Below are positions 27,577-36,646 of a DNA stretch of 64,000 nucleotides, one piece after another. This stretch comes from Flavobacterium ustbae. GTDB lineage: Bacteria > Bacteroidota > Bacteroidia > Flavobacteriales > Flavobacteriaceae. The stretch's first letter is position 1; each line of letters opens with the position of its first letter. The translations under genes and the position numbers were made by a program. The notes beneath the pieces are model-generated. The model was not told the origin of the DNA. It saw only the letters and a list, made by a program, of their open reading frames with translations, and made no database searches. The stretch lies in NCBI RefSeq assembly GCF_003946915.1, contig NZ_RPOC01000001.1:842399-906398 (forward strand), given 5' to 3'.

Positions 27577-30003
27577 TTATTCGTATTTTAGATATTTTAA
27601 TACATCTATTTTGGTAACCTGAAATGCTTTTGTTAGAACTATCACTAAAGTTAAGATCAAAAGAGAAATCAGGGCAATTACAAACGGAACAGTCGATATT
27701 CCAATTCTAAAAGCGAAATCTTCCAGCCATTTCTGTAATAATAGATAAGCAGGAACAATTCCGATTCCAAAACCTATAAAACAGAAAACAATATATTGTT
27801 TCGACAATTCTTTTAAGAGTATATCTGTTTCGGCTCCTAAAGTTTTTCGAATGGCGATTTCTTTCAGTCTTCTTTCCATCGAAAATGATGCCAAAGCAAA
27901 CAATCCGAAAATTGCAATTACAATTACAACCAAATTTAAGATGAAAAATAGGTTTTTCTGCTTTACTTGCTCTTCATAAGTTTTTGCAAATCCTTTGTTA
28001 ACAAATTCATAATCAAAAGGGTAATCGGGATTTACGTTTTTCTCCCAGTATAATTTCAATTTTTCTAACGTTTCTGTTAAATTATTTGGAGAAACCTTTA
28101 CAAATATATAATTGAAGTTGTTCCATTTTAAAGTTTTAAGATTAATAAATACCATTGGAGGCACTTTATTCTGCAACCCTGTAATATTAAAATCTTTTAC
28201 AACCCCGACAATTTTAAACTTCAAATTCCCTTTTTCATCTCCCCATCCGGAAGTTATAACAGTATTGATTGGATTTTTAAGATTAAGCGCCTTCACCAGT
28301 GTTTCATTCATCAACATACTGTTGATCGTGTCTGAAGCGAATTTAGGTGATAAATCACGTCCTTGAACAATTTTGATTTTCATCATCTCTAGAAAACCAA
28401 AATCCATTTCGACATTTCTCGGCTGTACGAAAATGCTATTGTGAGTGAAACCAGAACTGGAGTTTGTACTCCCGCCAAAAGAACCTGCAAACGTAGAAAC
28501 ATCAACAACTCCAGAAATTTTGGCAATTTCTTGTTTGTCCACCAAATATTGTGCAGTTCTTTTAAATCGATCTGGTTTGTTATACGGAATTGAAATGACT
28601 TGATCGCCACTGAAACCTAAATCTTTATTCATCATAAAATTGACCTGAGAATTAACAATCAGAGCGCCGATGATAAAAAATGCAGCAATTCCGAACTGAA
28701 AAATAAGCATCGAGTTTCGAATCCATATTCCGCTTTTGCTTCTTGAAAAATTGCCTTTAAGGACTTTTAAAGTTTCAAAATTAGCGATATAAATGGCTGG
28801 GAAAATACCTGCAAGAACAATTACTAATCCAAAAATGAAAATGAGCTGCAGGTAAAATTCGTTGCCATTTATAGTCAATTTTTTATTCAGGAAGTTGTTG
28901 TAATAAGGTAATGAAAGTTCTACAATTGCTAAAGCAAATAAAATGGCCAGCGTTACAATGATGGCAGTTTCAAAAATAAACTGTCTAATAATCTGATTTT
29001 TTGAAGCTCCGACAATCTTTCGCACACCTACTTCTTTCGCACGTTTTATGGCAGATGCTGTTGCCAGATTAATGTAGTTTACCAGTGATAAAACCAAAAT
29101 TAACAGAGATAAACCAGCCATGATATAAAGTAATTTTAAATTACCCATGCCTTCAGGAAAATTAGAGCCAGAAGCTTTTGTGCCATGTAGACGAGCAGTA
29201 TTTAACTGATCCAAAATAATTTTAATTTCTCCGTTTTCTTTTACATATTGTTCCACTGTTTGTCCGCTTTCTTTAGCATCTTTTACAGTTCGGTTTACAA
29301 AGTTTACGTTATGCATTTTCTTTAAAACCAAAGCAGGATCAACATTTTTTTTGATTTTAATCAATAAACCATAATTAAAATTTCCCCATCTATTTTCGTC
29401 GCCATCTCTTTTTACACCGCTGAAAACATAATTTGGTTCTATAGAAGAAGGTCTGGTAACACGATAAACCGACTTTACAGTATAATTGGAGCTTCCATAT
29501 GTAATCGATTTTCCAATAGGATCTTTGTCATTAAAAAGTAATTTGGCTTGTTCTTCAGAAATAGCAGCGCTGTTTTTTTCTTTTAAAATATTGGTTTTTG
29601 CACCTTTCAAAATCTCAAAAGGAAAAAAATCAAAGAAATTCTCATCACTTACCATTATTTTTTTGGGAATCAATTTTTTGTCTTGATATTTAACAACTTC
29701 TTCATCATACCAGGTATTAAAAAAGCAGATTTTTTCAATCTCAGGAATAGATGCTTTACAAGTTTCTCCAAAAGGAATAGAGCTGGTTGCCCAAGTATCT
29801 CCTGTAGATCCAATTTTATTCAAAACCATGTAAGTATTCTCTTTTCCAGGGTTCCATTGATCGTAAGAATGCTCATTATTCCAGTAAAGAATGGCAAAAA
29901 TAACTGCAGCAATTCCGATGCTTAATCCTAGAACATTTAAAAACGAAAACAATTTGCTTTGTTTTAAATGATATATAAATATTTTAAACCAGTTAAAAAT
30001 CAT
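27577..30003 (-). CDS. MacB/FtsX-type ABC transporter permease
   Basis: 808 aa with two repeats of the MacB-periplasmic-core plus FtsX layout. TM1 is near 20-40, three TMs lie around 285-400, another near 430-450, and three at the C-terminus (about 690-800). The stretch REVGVRKIVGASK (about 317) and its second copy KEIAIRKTLGAE are the cytoplasmic motifs that contact the ATPase. Such permeases use mechanotransmission to export peptides, lipoproteins or toxins rather than transporting across the bilayer. It is the last gene of the fusion-protein/ATPase/permease unit. Confidence 0.92.
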   Translation of the reverse strand: MIFNWFKIFIYHLKQSKLFSFLNVLGLSIGIAAVIFAILYWNNEHSYDQWNPGKENTYMVLNKIGSTGDTWATSSIPFGETCKASIPEIEKICFFNTWYDEEVVKYQDKKLIPKKIMVSDENFFDFFPFEILKGAKTNILKEKNSAAISEEQAKLLFNDKDPIGKSITYGSSNYTVKSVYRVTRPSSIEPNYVFSGVKRDGDENRWGNFNYGLLIKIKKNVDPALVLKKMHNVNFVNRTVKDAKESGQTVEQYVKENGEIKIILDQLNTARLHGTKASGSNFPEGMGNLKLLYIMAGLSLLILVLSLVNYINLATASAIKRAKEVGVRKIVGASKNQIIRQFIFETAIIVTLAILFALAIVELSLPYYNNFLNKKLTINGNEFYLQLIFIFGLVIVLAGIFPAIYIANFETLKVLKGNFSRSKSGIWIRNSMLIFQFGIAAFFIIGALIVNSQVNFMMNKDLGFSGDQVISIPYNKPDRFKRTAQYLVDKQEIAKISGVVDVSTFAGSFGGSTNSSSGFTHNSIFVQPRNVEMDFGFLEMMKIKIVQGRDLSPKFASDTINSMLMNETLVKALNLKNPINTVITSGWGDEKGNLKFKIVGVVKDFNITGLQNKVPPMVFINLKTLKWNNFNYIFVKVSPNNLTETLEKLKLYWEKNVNPDYPFDYEFVNKGFAKTYEEQVKQKNLFFILNLVVIVIAIFGLFALASFSMERRLKEIAIRKTLGAETDILLKELSKQYIVFCFIGFGIGIVPAYLLLQKWLEDFAFRIGISTVPFVIALISLLILTLVIVLTKAFQVTKIDVLKYLKYE

Positions 30004-30136
30004 TTTGATGTATATTTTTTATAGTTGATATGGCAGTTTTTCAAAACCCTTAAGGTTTTAGATCATTGTAAAAATCTTGCATACTAATTCTACCAGAACT
30101 ACGAGTGCAGTAACAATAATTTTAATCATCACTTTA

Positions 30137-30844
30137 TTATTTAGCGTCCATAAAAACATCAACATTTCGTTGATTTAACTTCTCAGAAAATATAACTCCA
30201 TCTTTCATGTGAATGGTTCTTTGCGAAAAAGAAGCATCATAATCAGAGTGGGTAACCATCAAAATAGTAGCACCTTTAGCATGTAAATCGGTTAAAAGTT
30301 CCATTACTTCGTTACCGTTTTTACTATCAAGGTTTCCTGTTGGCTCATCGGCCAAAATAATTTTCGGATCATTTACCAAAGCTCTTGCAACGGCAACTCT
30401 CTGCTGCTGACCTCCAGAAAGCTGCTGCGGAAAATGTCTCAATCGATGAGAGATATTTAGTTTCTCCGCAATGGCTTCAATCTTTTGTTTTCTTTCAGAA
30501 GCTTTTACATTGTTATAAAGCAAAGGGAGTTCGATATTGTCATAAACAGAAAGCTCGTCGATTAGATTGAAATTCTGAAAAATGAAACCAATATTTTCTT
30601 TTCTCACTTTTGCTCTTCCTTTTTCTTTTAAACCGATCATTTCCTGATCTAGCAATTTATAGCTTCCGCCATCTGCACTGTCCAAAAGACCAATGATATT
30701 CAGTAAAGTCGATTTTCCACAGCCAGAAGGCCCCATAATGGTTAAAAAATCTCCTTTTTTTATTTCTAAATTGATTCCGCTCAAAGCAGCAGTTTCTATT
30801 TCTTCGGTTCTAAAAACTTTGGTTAAATTCTGAATTGTGATCAT
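30137..30844 (-). CDS. ABC transporter ATP-binding protein (MacB/LolD type)
   Basis: 235 aa. Walker A GPSGCGKST near 39-47, Q-loop FQNFNLI, signature LSGGQQQRVAVARAL, Walker B ILADEPTGNLD and switch histidine in MVTHSD are all intact. It is the nucleotide-binding partner of the permease downstream and probably of the membrane-fusion protein upstream. 133 nt separate it from the permease gene. Confidence 0.95.
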   Translation of the reverse strand: MITIQNLTKVFRTEEIETAALSGINLEIKKGDFLTIMGPSGCGKSTLLNIIGLLDSADGGSYKLLDQEMIGLKEKGRAKVRKENIGFIFQNFNLIDELSVYDNIELPLLYNNVKASERKQKIEAIAEKLNISHRLRHFPQQLSGGQQQRVAVARALVNDPKIILADEPTGNLDSKNGNEVMELLTDLHAKGATILMVTHSDYDASFSQRTIHMKDGVIFSEKLNQRNVDVFMDAK

Positions 30845-30992
30845 AATTTTTTAAGGTTTTGAAATGTTATTAAATTCGTTTTTTGATTGATGATTGATGA
30901 TTGATGTTTTTATATTTTTTTGTTTCAAGTTTCAGGTTTGCAGTTCGTTAACTTGATCCCGAGACTTCGGGAGAAACCTGAAACAAAACAAA

Positions 30993-32231
30993 CTATTCCA
31001 ATGCAAGCTCTTCAATGTCTTTATAATCGGTATAAGAAGAAGTAACTACAGATTCGCCTTCTTTTAAGCCTTCTAGCACTTCATAATACGAAGGATTTTC
31101 GCGTCCTAGTTTGATATTTCTTTTTTGGGCTTTGTTTCCATTCACTACAAAAATCCATTTTCCTGCAGCTTCGTGGTTAAATGCGCCTCTCGGAATTACC
31201 AGTGTTTTGTTCTTTTCAGATAAAATCAATTTTACACCAAAACTAAGTCCGTCCTGAAGAACAATATTTTCTTTAGAAATAAACGCTAGTTCTACGGTAA
31301 AACGCCCGCCTTTAACCTCTGGAATTACTTTAGTCACAATAACTTCAAGAGTTGCACCTTTAAATTCTACCTGTCCTTTTAATCCCTCTCTGATTTTTTC
31401 CAGATAAAATTCATCCACTTCTGCCGCGAGTTTGTAGCCTTTCTTAGAATCAATTTTTCCAATGCTTTGGCCTGCCTGAAAAGTTTGTCCCAAAACAGCT
31501 TCAAAAGAAGTTAATCGTCCTGTTTCTGGCGCTGTAATTAAAAAGTTCTTTTTGTTATTTCTAAGAATATCCAAACTTTTTTCCATCGTCTGAATCGAAC
31601 GGTTTATCTGCGAAATCTGTACCTGATTGCTTTGTTTTTCTTTTTGAATGCTCTGCTGAATCGTTTTTTTACGCTCTTCCTGAAAGCGAAGACTTTCCTT
31701 AAAAGTATTCCAGTCATTTTTAGAAATTACATCCTTTTCATAAAGTTTCGCATTCATGTCGTATAGCCTTTTGGCATCGTTATAATCATGTTCGATTAAA
31801 ACAAAATCTTTAGTCAAGTTTAATTCCTGATTTCTAATGTTTAATTTTCCTGTATTCAAATTGTTGATTTGCTCGATAATAGCCGTTTCCTGAGTCAAGT
31901 AATTCAATTCTGTATTCGGATTGTACAAACGTGCCAACGATTGTCCTTTGGTAACCATAGCGCCGTTTTCTACAAAAATCTCTTTTACAGAACCGCCTTC
32001 AGTTACGTTTACCAGCATCATGTTCAATGGTTCTACTTTTGCCTGAAAAACGACAAAATCTTCGAAAAACGCTTTTTCTGCTTTTTGAATTACCAATTCG
32101 TCGGCTTTTACGTTTAAGGTTCTTTTGGTGTTAAAAGCAAAAATCGTGATGGTTAGCAAAACTAAAAAAACAGCAATTGCTATTGCGAGATATCTAAATT
32201 TTTTATTTTTACGAGGAATTATCGTGTCCAT
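30993..32231 (-). CDS. HlyD/MacA-type periplasmic membrane-fusion protein
   Basis: 412 aa from the ATG at 32231. The frame opens 9 codons earlier, but a sigma-54 -24/-12 element at 32261-32276 would start transcription near 32250, after that upstream codon. One TM near 14-34, then a lipoyl/barrel-sandwich half (NVTEGGSVKEIFVENGAMV), a long alpha-hairpin (about 110-235) and a beta-barrel region. It would connect the ABC permease with an outer-membrane channel. First gene of the exporter unit. Confidence 0.93.
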   Translation of the reverse strand: MDTIIPRKNKKFRYLAIAIAVFLVLLTITIFAFNTKRTLNVKADELVIQKAEKAFFEDFVVFQAKVEPLNMMLVNVTEGGSVKEIFVENGAMVTKGQSLARLYNPNTELNYLTQETAIIEQINNLNTGKLNIRNQELNLTKDFVLIEHDYNDAKRLYDMNAKLYEKDVISKNDWNTFKESLRFQEERKKTIQQSIQKEKQSNQVQISQINRSIQTMEKSLDILRNNKKNFLITAPETGRLTSFEAVLGQTFQAGQSIGKIDSKKGYKLAAEVDEFYLEKIREGLKGQVEFKGATLEVIVTKVIPEVKGGRFTVELAFISKENIVLQDGLSFGVKLILSEKNKTLVIPRGAFNHEAAGKWIFVVNGNKAQKRNIKLGRENPSYYEVLEGLKEGESVVTSSYTDYKDIEELALE

Positions 32232-32260
32232 TTCTTTAATTATTTTACTGATAGTCAATA

Positions 32261-32276
32261 GGTAAATACTATGCCA
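32261..32276 (-). promoter_or_regulatory. sigma-54 (-24/-12) promoter of the exporter operon
   Basis: Minus strand: TGGCATA-GTAT-TTACC against the consensus TGGCACG-N4-TTGCA. The -24 GG is intact, spacing is correct, and one base of the -12 GC differs. It lies 30 nt before the fusion-protein start and faces a gene for a sigma-54 activator. Confidence 0.6.
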
Positions 32277-32340
32277 TAAAATTTATTATTTGTAAAGTAT
32301 TGATTTTAAAGAGGGTTTAAAAACCAAGTCAAAAAAGGAG

Positions 32341-32378
32341 TGTCCGATAATGAACAGTTGACCGTTCGGAAGCGGACA
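32341..32378. promoter_or_regulatory. 38-bp palindromic probable activator (UAS) site
   Basis: Two nested dyads share one centre at 32359/32360: TGTCCG (32341-32346) with CGGACA (32373-32378), and GAACxGTxxACxGTTC at 32352-32367. The centre is about 84 bp upstream of the -24 element of the exporter promoter, a usual enhancer distance. It lies just before the response-regulator ATG at 32392, so autoregulation is also possible. Confidence 0.7.
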
Positions 32379-32391
32379 GAAAAAACACCAC

Positions 32392-33750
32392 ATGAGAAAA
32401 AAACTAGCCCAAATATTAGTTGTTGATGATCAGGAAGAAATTCTTTTTTCTGCAAAAATGATTCTCAAGAAACATTTTGAAACGATTTTCACCACTAATA
32501 GTCCAAAAAAAATCATTTCAATCTTAAGCGAAAATGACATCAATGTAGTTTTGCTGGATATGAATTACCGAATTGGTTTTGAAGATGGGCGAGAAGGAAT
32601 TCATTGGCTAAAAGAAATCAAAACTTTATCTCCGCAGACGATCGTAATTTTAATGACCGCTTTTGGTAAAATCGAAACCGCTGTAGAAGGCATTAAAATA
32701 GGCGCTTTTGATTATGTTCTAAAACCGTGGAATAACGAAAAACTGCTGGAAACCATTGACAAAGCTGTTAACGAAAGCAGAAAAAACAGTAAAAAAACTC
32801 CTGAAAAAGCAGAAAAAAACGAAAAGAAATATTTCGTCGGAACTTCGGCCAAAATTAAGCAAGCTTATTCTATGGCCGAAAAAGTAGCCCGAACAGATGC
32901 CAATGTTTTGATTTTGGGTGAAAATGGAACAGGAAAATATGTCTTTGCCGAATATATTCATCAGCATTCTGAAAGAAAAAATCAGCCTTTTGTGCATGTA
33001 GATTTAGGTTCGTTGAGCGATAATTTGTTCGAAAGTGAGCTTTTTGGATATGCCAAAGGAGCTTTTACAGATGCCAAAGTCGATACCGCAGGAAGATTTG
33101 AAACAGCACAGAACGGCACTATTTTTTTGGACGAAATAGGGAATATTCCGCTTCATCTTCAAGCCAAATTACTCCATGTCTTGCAGACTAAAACCGTAAC
33201 ACGTTTAGGAGAAAGTAAACCAAGACCGCTGAATGTTCGTGTTGTCGCAGCAACAAACAGCGACATTAAAACAGAAGTAAAAAATAAAACGTTTCGTGAG
33301 GATTTACTTTACAGAATCAATACAATGGAAATCAATCTTCCGTCTTTACGTGAAAGAAAAGATGATATTGTACCGATGGCTAATTTTATTTTGGAACAGA
33401 TTGCCGAAAAATACAATCATGGTCACGAAGCTTCGGGATGGCGTTTTGAAGACAATGCTGGGGTTTATTTGGAACGATATCCGTGGAAAGGAAATGTCCG
33501 TGAAATGGAAAATAAAATAGAACGCGCACTTATTCTGGCAGAAAATAATACCATTTCTGTAATGGATTTGGATATTTTAGATTTTGAAGAAATTCAGGAA
33601 AATGACGAAAACCAGTTGTCTGAAATGGAAAAAGTAGCCATTGAAAAAGCGCTTTTTAAACACAATGGAAATATCAGCAAAACCGCTGAAGAACTTGGTT
33701 TGTCACGCGCTGCCTTGTACCGAAGAATTGAAAAATACGATTTAAAATAA
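32392..33750 (+). CDS. sigma-54-dependent response regulator (NtrC family)
   Basis: 452 aa in the classical order. Receiver domain (1-120): acidic pocket D12-D13, phospho-acceptor D56 in LLDMNYR, K near 105 in VLKPWN. AAA+ domain: Walker A GENGTGK at 176-182, GAFTDA at 223-228 (sigma-54 contact loop; the canonical form is GAFTGA), Walker B IFLDEIGN. A Fis-type HTH forms the C-terminus (NISKTAEELGLSRAALYRRI). It is divergent from the ABC exporter and followed by its histidine kinase. It probably activates the exporter promoter through the palindrome next to its own start. Confidence 0.95.
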   Translation: MRKKLAQILVVDDQEEILFSAKMILKKHFETIFTTNSPKKIISILSENDINVVLLDMNYRIGFEDGREGIHWLKEIKTLSPQTIVILMTAFGKIETAVEGIKIGAFDYVLKPWNNEKLLETIDKAVNESRKNSKKTPEKAEKNEKKYFVGTSAKIKQAYSMAEKVARTDANVLILGENGTGKYVFAEYIHQHSERKNQPFVHVDLGSLSDNLFESELFGYAKGAFTDAKVDTAGRFETAQNGTIFLDEIGNIPLHLQAKLLHVLQTKTVTRLGESKPRPLNVRVVAATNSDIKTEVKNKTFREDLLYRINTMEINLPSLRERKDDIVPMANFILEQIAEKYNHGHEASGWRFEDNAGVYLERYPWKGNVREMENKIERALILAENNTISVMDLDILDFEEIQENDENQLSEMEKVAIEKALFKHNGNISKTAEELGLSRAALYRRIEKYDLK

Positions 33751-33756
33751 AGTTTA

Positions 33757-33866
33757 GCCACAGATTTAAAAAATTAAAAGGATTTTTATTCTTTGTCTAA
33801 AATAAGTTTCCCGCAGATTTAGGAAATTTAATTGATAAAATCATTTTAATCCTTAGAATCTGTGGC
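33757..33866. repeat. GCCACAGATT inverted repeat
   Basis: Left arm GCCACAGATTTAAAAAATT from 33757, right arm AATCCTTAGAATCTGTGGC to 33866. It sits between the response-regulator and kinase genes. Confidence 0.8.
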
Positions 33867-33881
33867 AAGAAAAAAAATAAC

Positions 33882-35207
33882 ATGAAGAATTGGAAATTTT
33901 ATAATGCATTGTTTATAAGAGTTGTGTTTGTAATGGCGCTTTTTCTCTGTAGTGCTTTATTGTTTTATAAAGGATTTCAATTCAATGCCATTTTAGTTGG
34001 TGCTTTCGTTTTGATTTTCCTGTTCGAAATGTATTTTTTTGTCAAGAATCAATTGCTGTTTTATGACAAAACAATAAATTCTATTTTGCATGACGATTTT
34101 TCGACTCACTTTCCCGAAGAGTATAAAAAAGACAATTTTAGCAGTTTGTATCTTTTATACGATACTTTAAAAGTTCAGAAACAGGAACAAACCTCCAAAG
34201 AATTGATTTATCGTTCGATTTTAAATAGTATCGATACAGCGACTTTGATTTTAGAAAAAGAAGAAGACAGCTGGTCAATTTTTATTATGAATGATTGTTT
34301 TTCGAATCTGTTTAAAGTACCGAAAGTAAGTCATTGGAAATACCTTAAAAATTATCTTCCGGGACTTTGCAATGAAATTGAAAACGTAGATTTTAGTGAA
34401 TTGAAAACAGCCATTTCGATTAAAATAGAAGATCAGGATTTGCAGACTTTTATGCTCCAGACTTCTCGTACGCAAACCTACAATAAAGAGTACTTTATTA
34501 TTTTATTGGATAGTATTCAGCGTGTTATAGAGAAAAAAGAAAAAGAAGCTTGGATTAATTTAATGAAAATTATTTCGCATGAATTAATGAATTCGCTCAC
34601 GCCGATTCGTGCGCTTTCGCAGAATTTACTTCATATTGTAGATCAAGAAGAATTGGAAGAAGATGATTTTGAAGACATCAAAAGCAGTATTTCGACGATC
34701 ATAAATAGAAGCGATCATTTACAGTTTTTTGTAGAGAATTATCGCAAATTGGCAATGCTTCCGACTCCAAACAAGCAAATGACACCTATAAATGCTTTGT
34801 TTGAAGATTGCTTGCGTATTATGAGTCCGATTCTAAAAGAAGAAGGAATCGAATTAATCAATGAAGTTCATAGTTCACGTTCGATTCTGATTGATAAAAA
34901 CCAGATGGAACAAGTAATTATCAATTTGATTACCAACAGTATTCATGCTTTAAAAGAAAAAGAAGAAAAGAAATTATTAATCTCTAGTTATACTGAAAAC
35001 AATCGTTTTTTTATTGTGATTTCTGATAATGGAAAAGGAGTAGATGCTGAGATTAGAGACAAAGTTTTCCTTCCATTTTTCACCACAAGAAAAGACGGCG
35101 CCGGAATTGGATTAACGCTTTCTAAAAATATTATCGAAGCGCACGGCGGCTATTTAAGCTATCAAACCGATGAAGATCAAACTAGTTTTGTGATATGCCT
35201 TATCTAA
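33882..35207 (+). CDS. membrane-bound sensor histidine kinase
   Basis: 441 aa. Two TMs near 13-30 and 35-53 enclose almost no periplasmic loop, so sensing is probably intramembrane or cytoplasmic. A PAS-like segment (about 100-200) precedes the dimerisation helix with H233 in ISHELMNSLTPIRALSQ. The catalytic domain has the N box (IINLITNSIHAL), G1 (SDNGKGVDA) and G2 (GAGIGLTLSKNI). It lies 130 nt downstream of its sigma-54 response regulator and is the obvious partner. Confidence 0.94.
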   Translation: MKNWKFYNALFIRVVFVMALFLCSALLFYKGFQFNAILVGAFVLIFLFEMYFFVKNQLLFYDKTINSILHDDFSTHFPEEYKKDNFSSLYLLYDTLKVQKQEQTSKELIYRSILNSIDTATLILEKEEDSWSIFIMNDCFSNLFKVPKVSHWKYLKNYLPGLCNEIENVDFSELKTAISIKIEDQDLQTFMLQTSRTQTYNKEYFIILLDSIQRVIEKKEKEAWINLMKIISHELMNSLTPIRALSQNLLHIVDQEELEEDDFEDIKSSISTIINRSDHLQFFVENYRKLAMLPTPNKQMTPINALFEDCLRIMSPILKEEGIELINEVHSSRSILIDKNQMEQVIINLITNSIHALKEKEEKKLLISSYTENNRFFIVISDNGKGVDAEIRDKVFLPFFTTRKDGAGIGLTLSKNIIEAHGGYLSYQTDEDQTSFVICLI

Positions 35208-35218
35208 AAGTAAGTTTT

Positions 35219-35496
35219 GCCACAAAGACGCTAAGGCTTAAAGATTTTATTGTAAAGTTTGTAATGTAGAAATTGTAATGTAGAGACGCACTGCAGTGCG
35301 TCTACGCAAAGAGAGTACTGAATGATTTAAATCTCGCAAAGTCGCTAAGACGCAAAGTTTTTTCTCCCGCAGATTTTGCAGATTCGGCAGATTTTTAATT
35401 ATTTATTCTATCTTAAATCTCCTAAATCTGCGGGAGAAAAATAAAATAATTAAGCTCAAGCTCAAGCTAAAATGAACTTATATCACTTATATGGTT
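35219..35496. repeat. composite repeat cluster between kinase and alkyltransferase-like genes
   Basis: Contains CACAAAGACGCTAAGG and CGCAAAGTCGCTAAGACGCAAAG units, a perfect 20-bp palindrome at 35284-35303 (AGACGCACTG / CAGTGCGTCT), a TCTCCCGCAGATT pair (35363 on; to 35437), and one bracket arm at 35470-35496. No coding frame. Confidence 0.8.
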
Positions 35497-35505
35497 CAAA
35501 AAAAA

Positions 35506-35832
35506 TCACCCCTCAATTTCAGGTTTCCAAAAGTGTTTTTCAAAATCGACAATCTGATTGTTTACGACTTTAATGCCTTCATTTTCTAAAAGTTGCTGCA
35601 TTAAATTAGTTCCGTCAAAATGGTGTTTTCCGGTCAGAAGGCCTTTTTGGTTTACCACTCTGTGCGCCGGAACATCATCCATATTATGGCACGCATTCAT
35701 TGCCCAGCCTACCATTCTTGCAGAGCGAGCCGTTCCTAAAGCTTTCGCAATAGCGCCATAAGAAGTTACTTTTCCAAACGGAATTTGTCTAGCGATTACA
35801 TAAACTCTTTCGAAAAAATTCTCTTCAGCCAT
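35506..35832 (-). CDS. alkyltransferase-like protein (ATL), MGMT fold without active-site cysteine
   Basis: 108 aa, just the C-terminal DNA-binding domain of O6-alkylguanine-DNA alkyltransferases. VTSYGAIAKALG and ARMVGWAM are clear, but the PCHRV motif reads PAHRVV, with A56 in place of the alkyl-accepting cysteine. ATL proteins bind O6-alkylguanine, flip it and flag it for nucleotide excision repair instead of repairing it. Well known in E. coli (PWHRV) and Thermus. No operon partner. Confidence 0.9.
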   Translation of the reverse strand: MAEENFFERVYVIARQIPFGKVTSYGAIAKALGTARSARMVGWAMNACHNMDDVPAHRVVNQKGLLTGKHHFDGTNLMQQLLENEGIKVVNNQIVDFEKHFWKPEIEG

Positions 35833-35841
35833 AATTATTTT

Positions 35842-35959
35842 GCCACAGATTAAAGGATTAAAAGGATTCTAAAATTACTATTTATCTGCTAAATCTGGGA
35901 AATCTGCGTGAAAATTTAATTACAAAAAAAGAATCATTTTTAATCCTTTAATCTGTGGC
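35842..35959. repeat. GCCACAGATT inverted repeat
   Basis: Left arm GCCACAGATTAAAGGATT from 35842 and its complement ending at 35959, enclosing a CTGCTAAATCTGGGAAATCTGCG unit. Between the ATL and LysE-type genes. Confidence 0.8.
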
Positions 35960-35966
35960 ATAAATT

Positions 35967-36605
35967 TTATGCGAAGTAATAATTCAAGATATTAAAAAGC
36001 GTCACAAGAGCCACTACTCCGGTAATGGTTCCGATAATTGCATTCATATTGCGCATGAAATAATCGGTTTTCTTTTCTATTCTTCCAAAGAAAGCAATAT
36101 AACTGTATAAAACGATAAAAGCTCCAAGAACAGAGCCTGATACAAAAGTCAAAATAATCGTGTTTTCGAAAACAAAAAGATGGTACGAAGCCAACGTTAC
36201 GCTTACAACAACGTAATACGGAATAGGAAAGAAATTCAATCCAGAAAGTAGCATTCCCAGAAAGAAACGGCTTTTTTTACTGCTCTTTTTGATTTTCGTT
36301 TTTTTCTTTGCTATTGGTTCTTTAGCAAAAAAGAAAAAGTAGATGGTTAATATCGAAAAAATGATAAAACCAGCTTCACGCAAAAGTATTACAACGTCTG
36401 GACGATTGTCTATAACGCGTGCAAATAGTACGGCAACATACGCCTGAAAAAAAAGAACTAAAACAGCACCGATTACAAACCAAATGGCATTCTTTCTTCC
36501 TTCTTTCATCTTTATTTTGGCAGCAGTCATGTTGAGTAATCCCGGCGGAATTGTCCCAATTACAGCGGCAATAAAACCTGAAAGTAGTGGAGTTAGATAG
36601 GTCAT
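35967..36605 (-). CDS. LysE/RhtB-type translocator
   Basis: 212 aa with six hydrophobic segments. The N-terminal GFIAAVIGTIPPGLLNMTAA contains the P-P/G-P-G signature of LysE-family amino-acid exporters. A Lys/Ser-rich cytoplasmic loop lies near residues 100-115. The substrate cannot be told. It precedes nothing obvious; trmB is upstream on the same strand with a 40-nt gap, so co-transcription is likely. Confidence 0.8.
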   Translation of the reverse strand: MTYLTPLLSGFIAAVIGTIPPGLLNMTAAKIKMKEGRKNAIWFVIGAVLVLFFQAYVAVLFARVIDNRPDVVILLREAGFIIFSILTIYFFFFAKEPIAKKKTKIKKSSKKSRFFLGMLLSGLNFFPIPYYVVVSVTLASYHLFVFENTIILTFVSGSVLGAFIVLYSYIAFFGRIEKKTDYFMRNMNAIIGTITGVVALVTLFNILNYYFA

Positions 36606-36646
36606 TTAGTAATTAAATCGGTTAGATAAAGGTTTCGAAATTAAAA

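Noticed and set aside
30004..30136. Small gene between ABC permease and ATPase genes
   Set aside because: No frame with a credible start and length; only A/T-rich spacer is visible.
33058..33075. GAFTDA instead of GAFTGA taken as a broken sigma-54 activator
   Set aside because: As I recall, GAFTDA is common in Bacteroidota NtrC-type regulators; the Walker motifs are intact, so the protein is probably functional.
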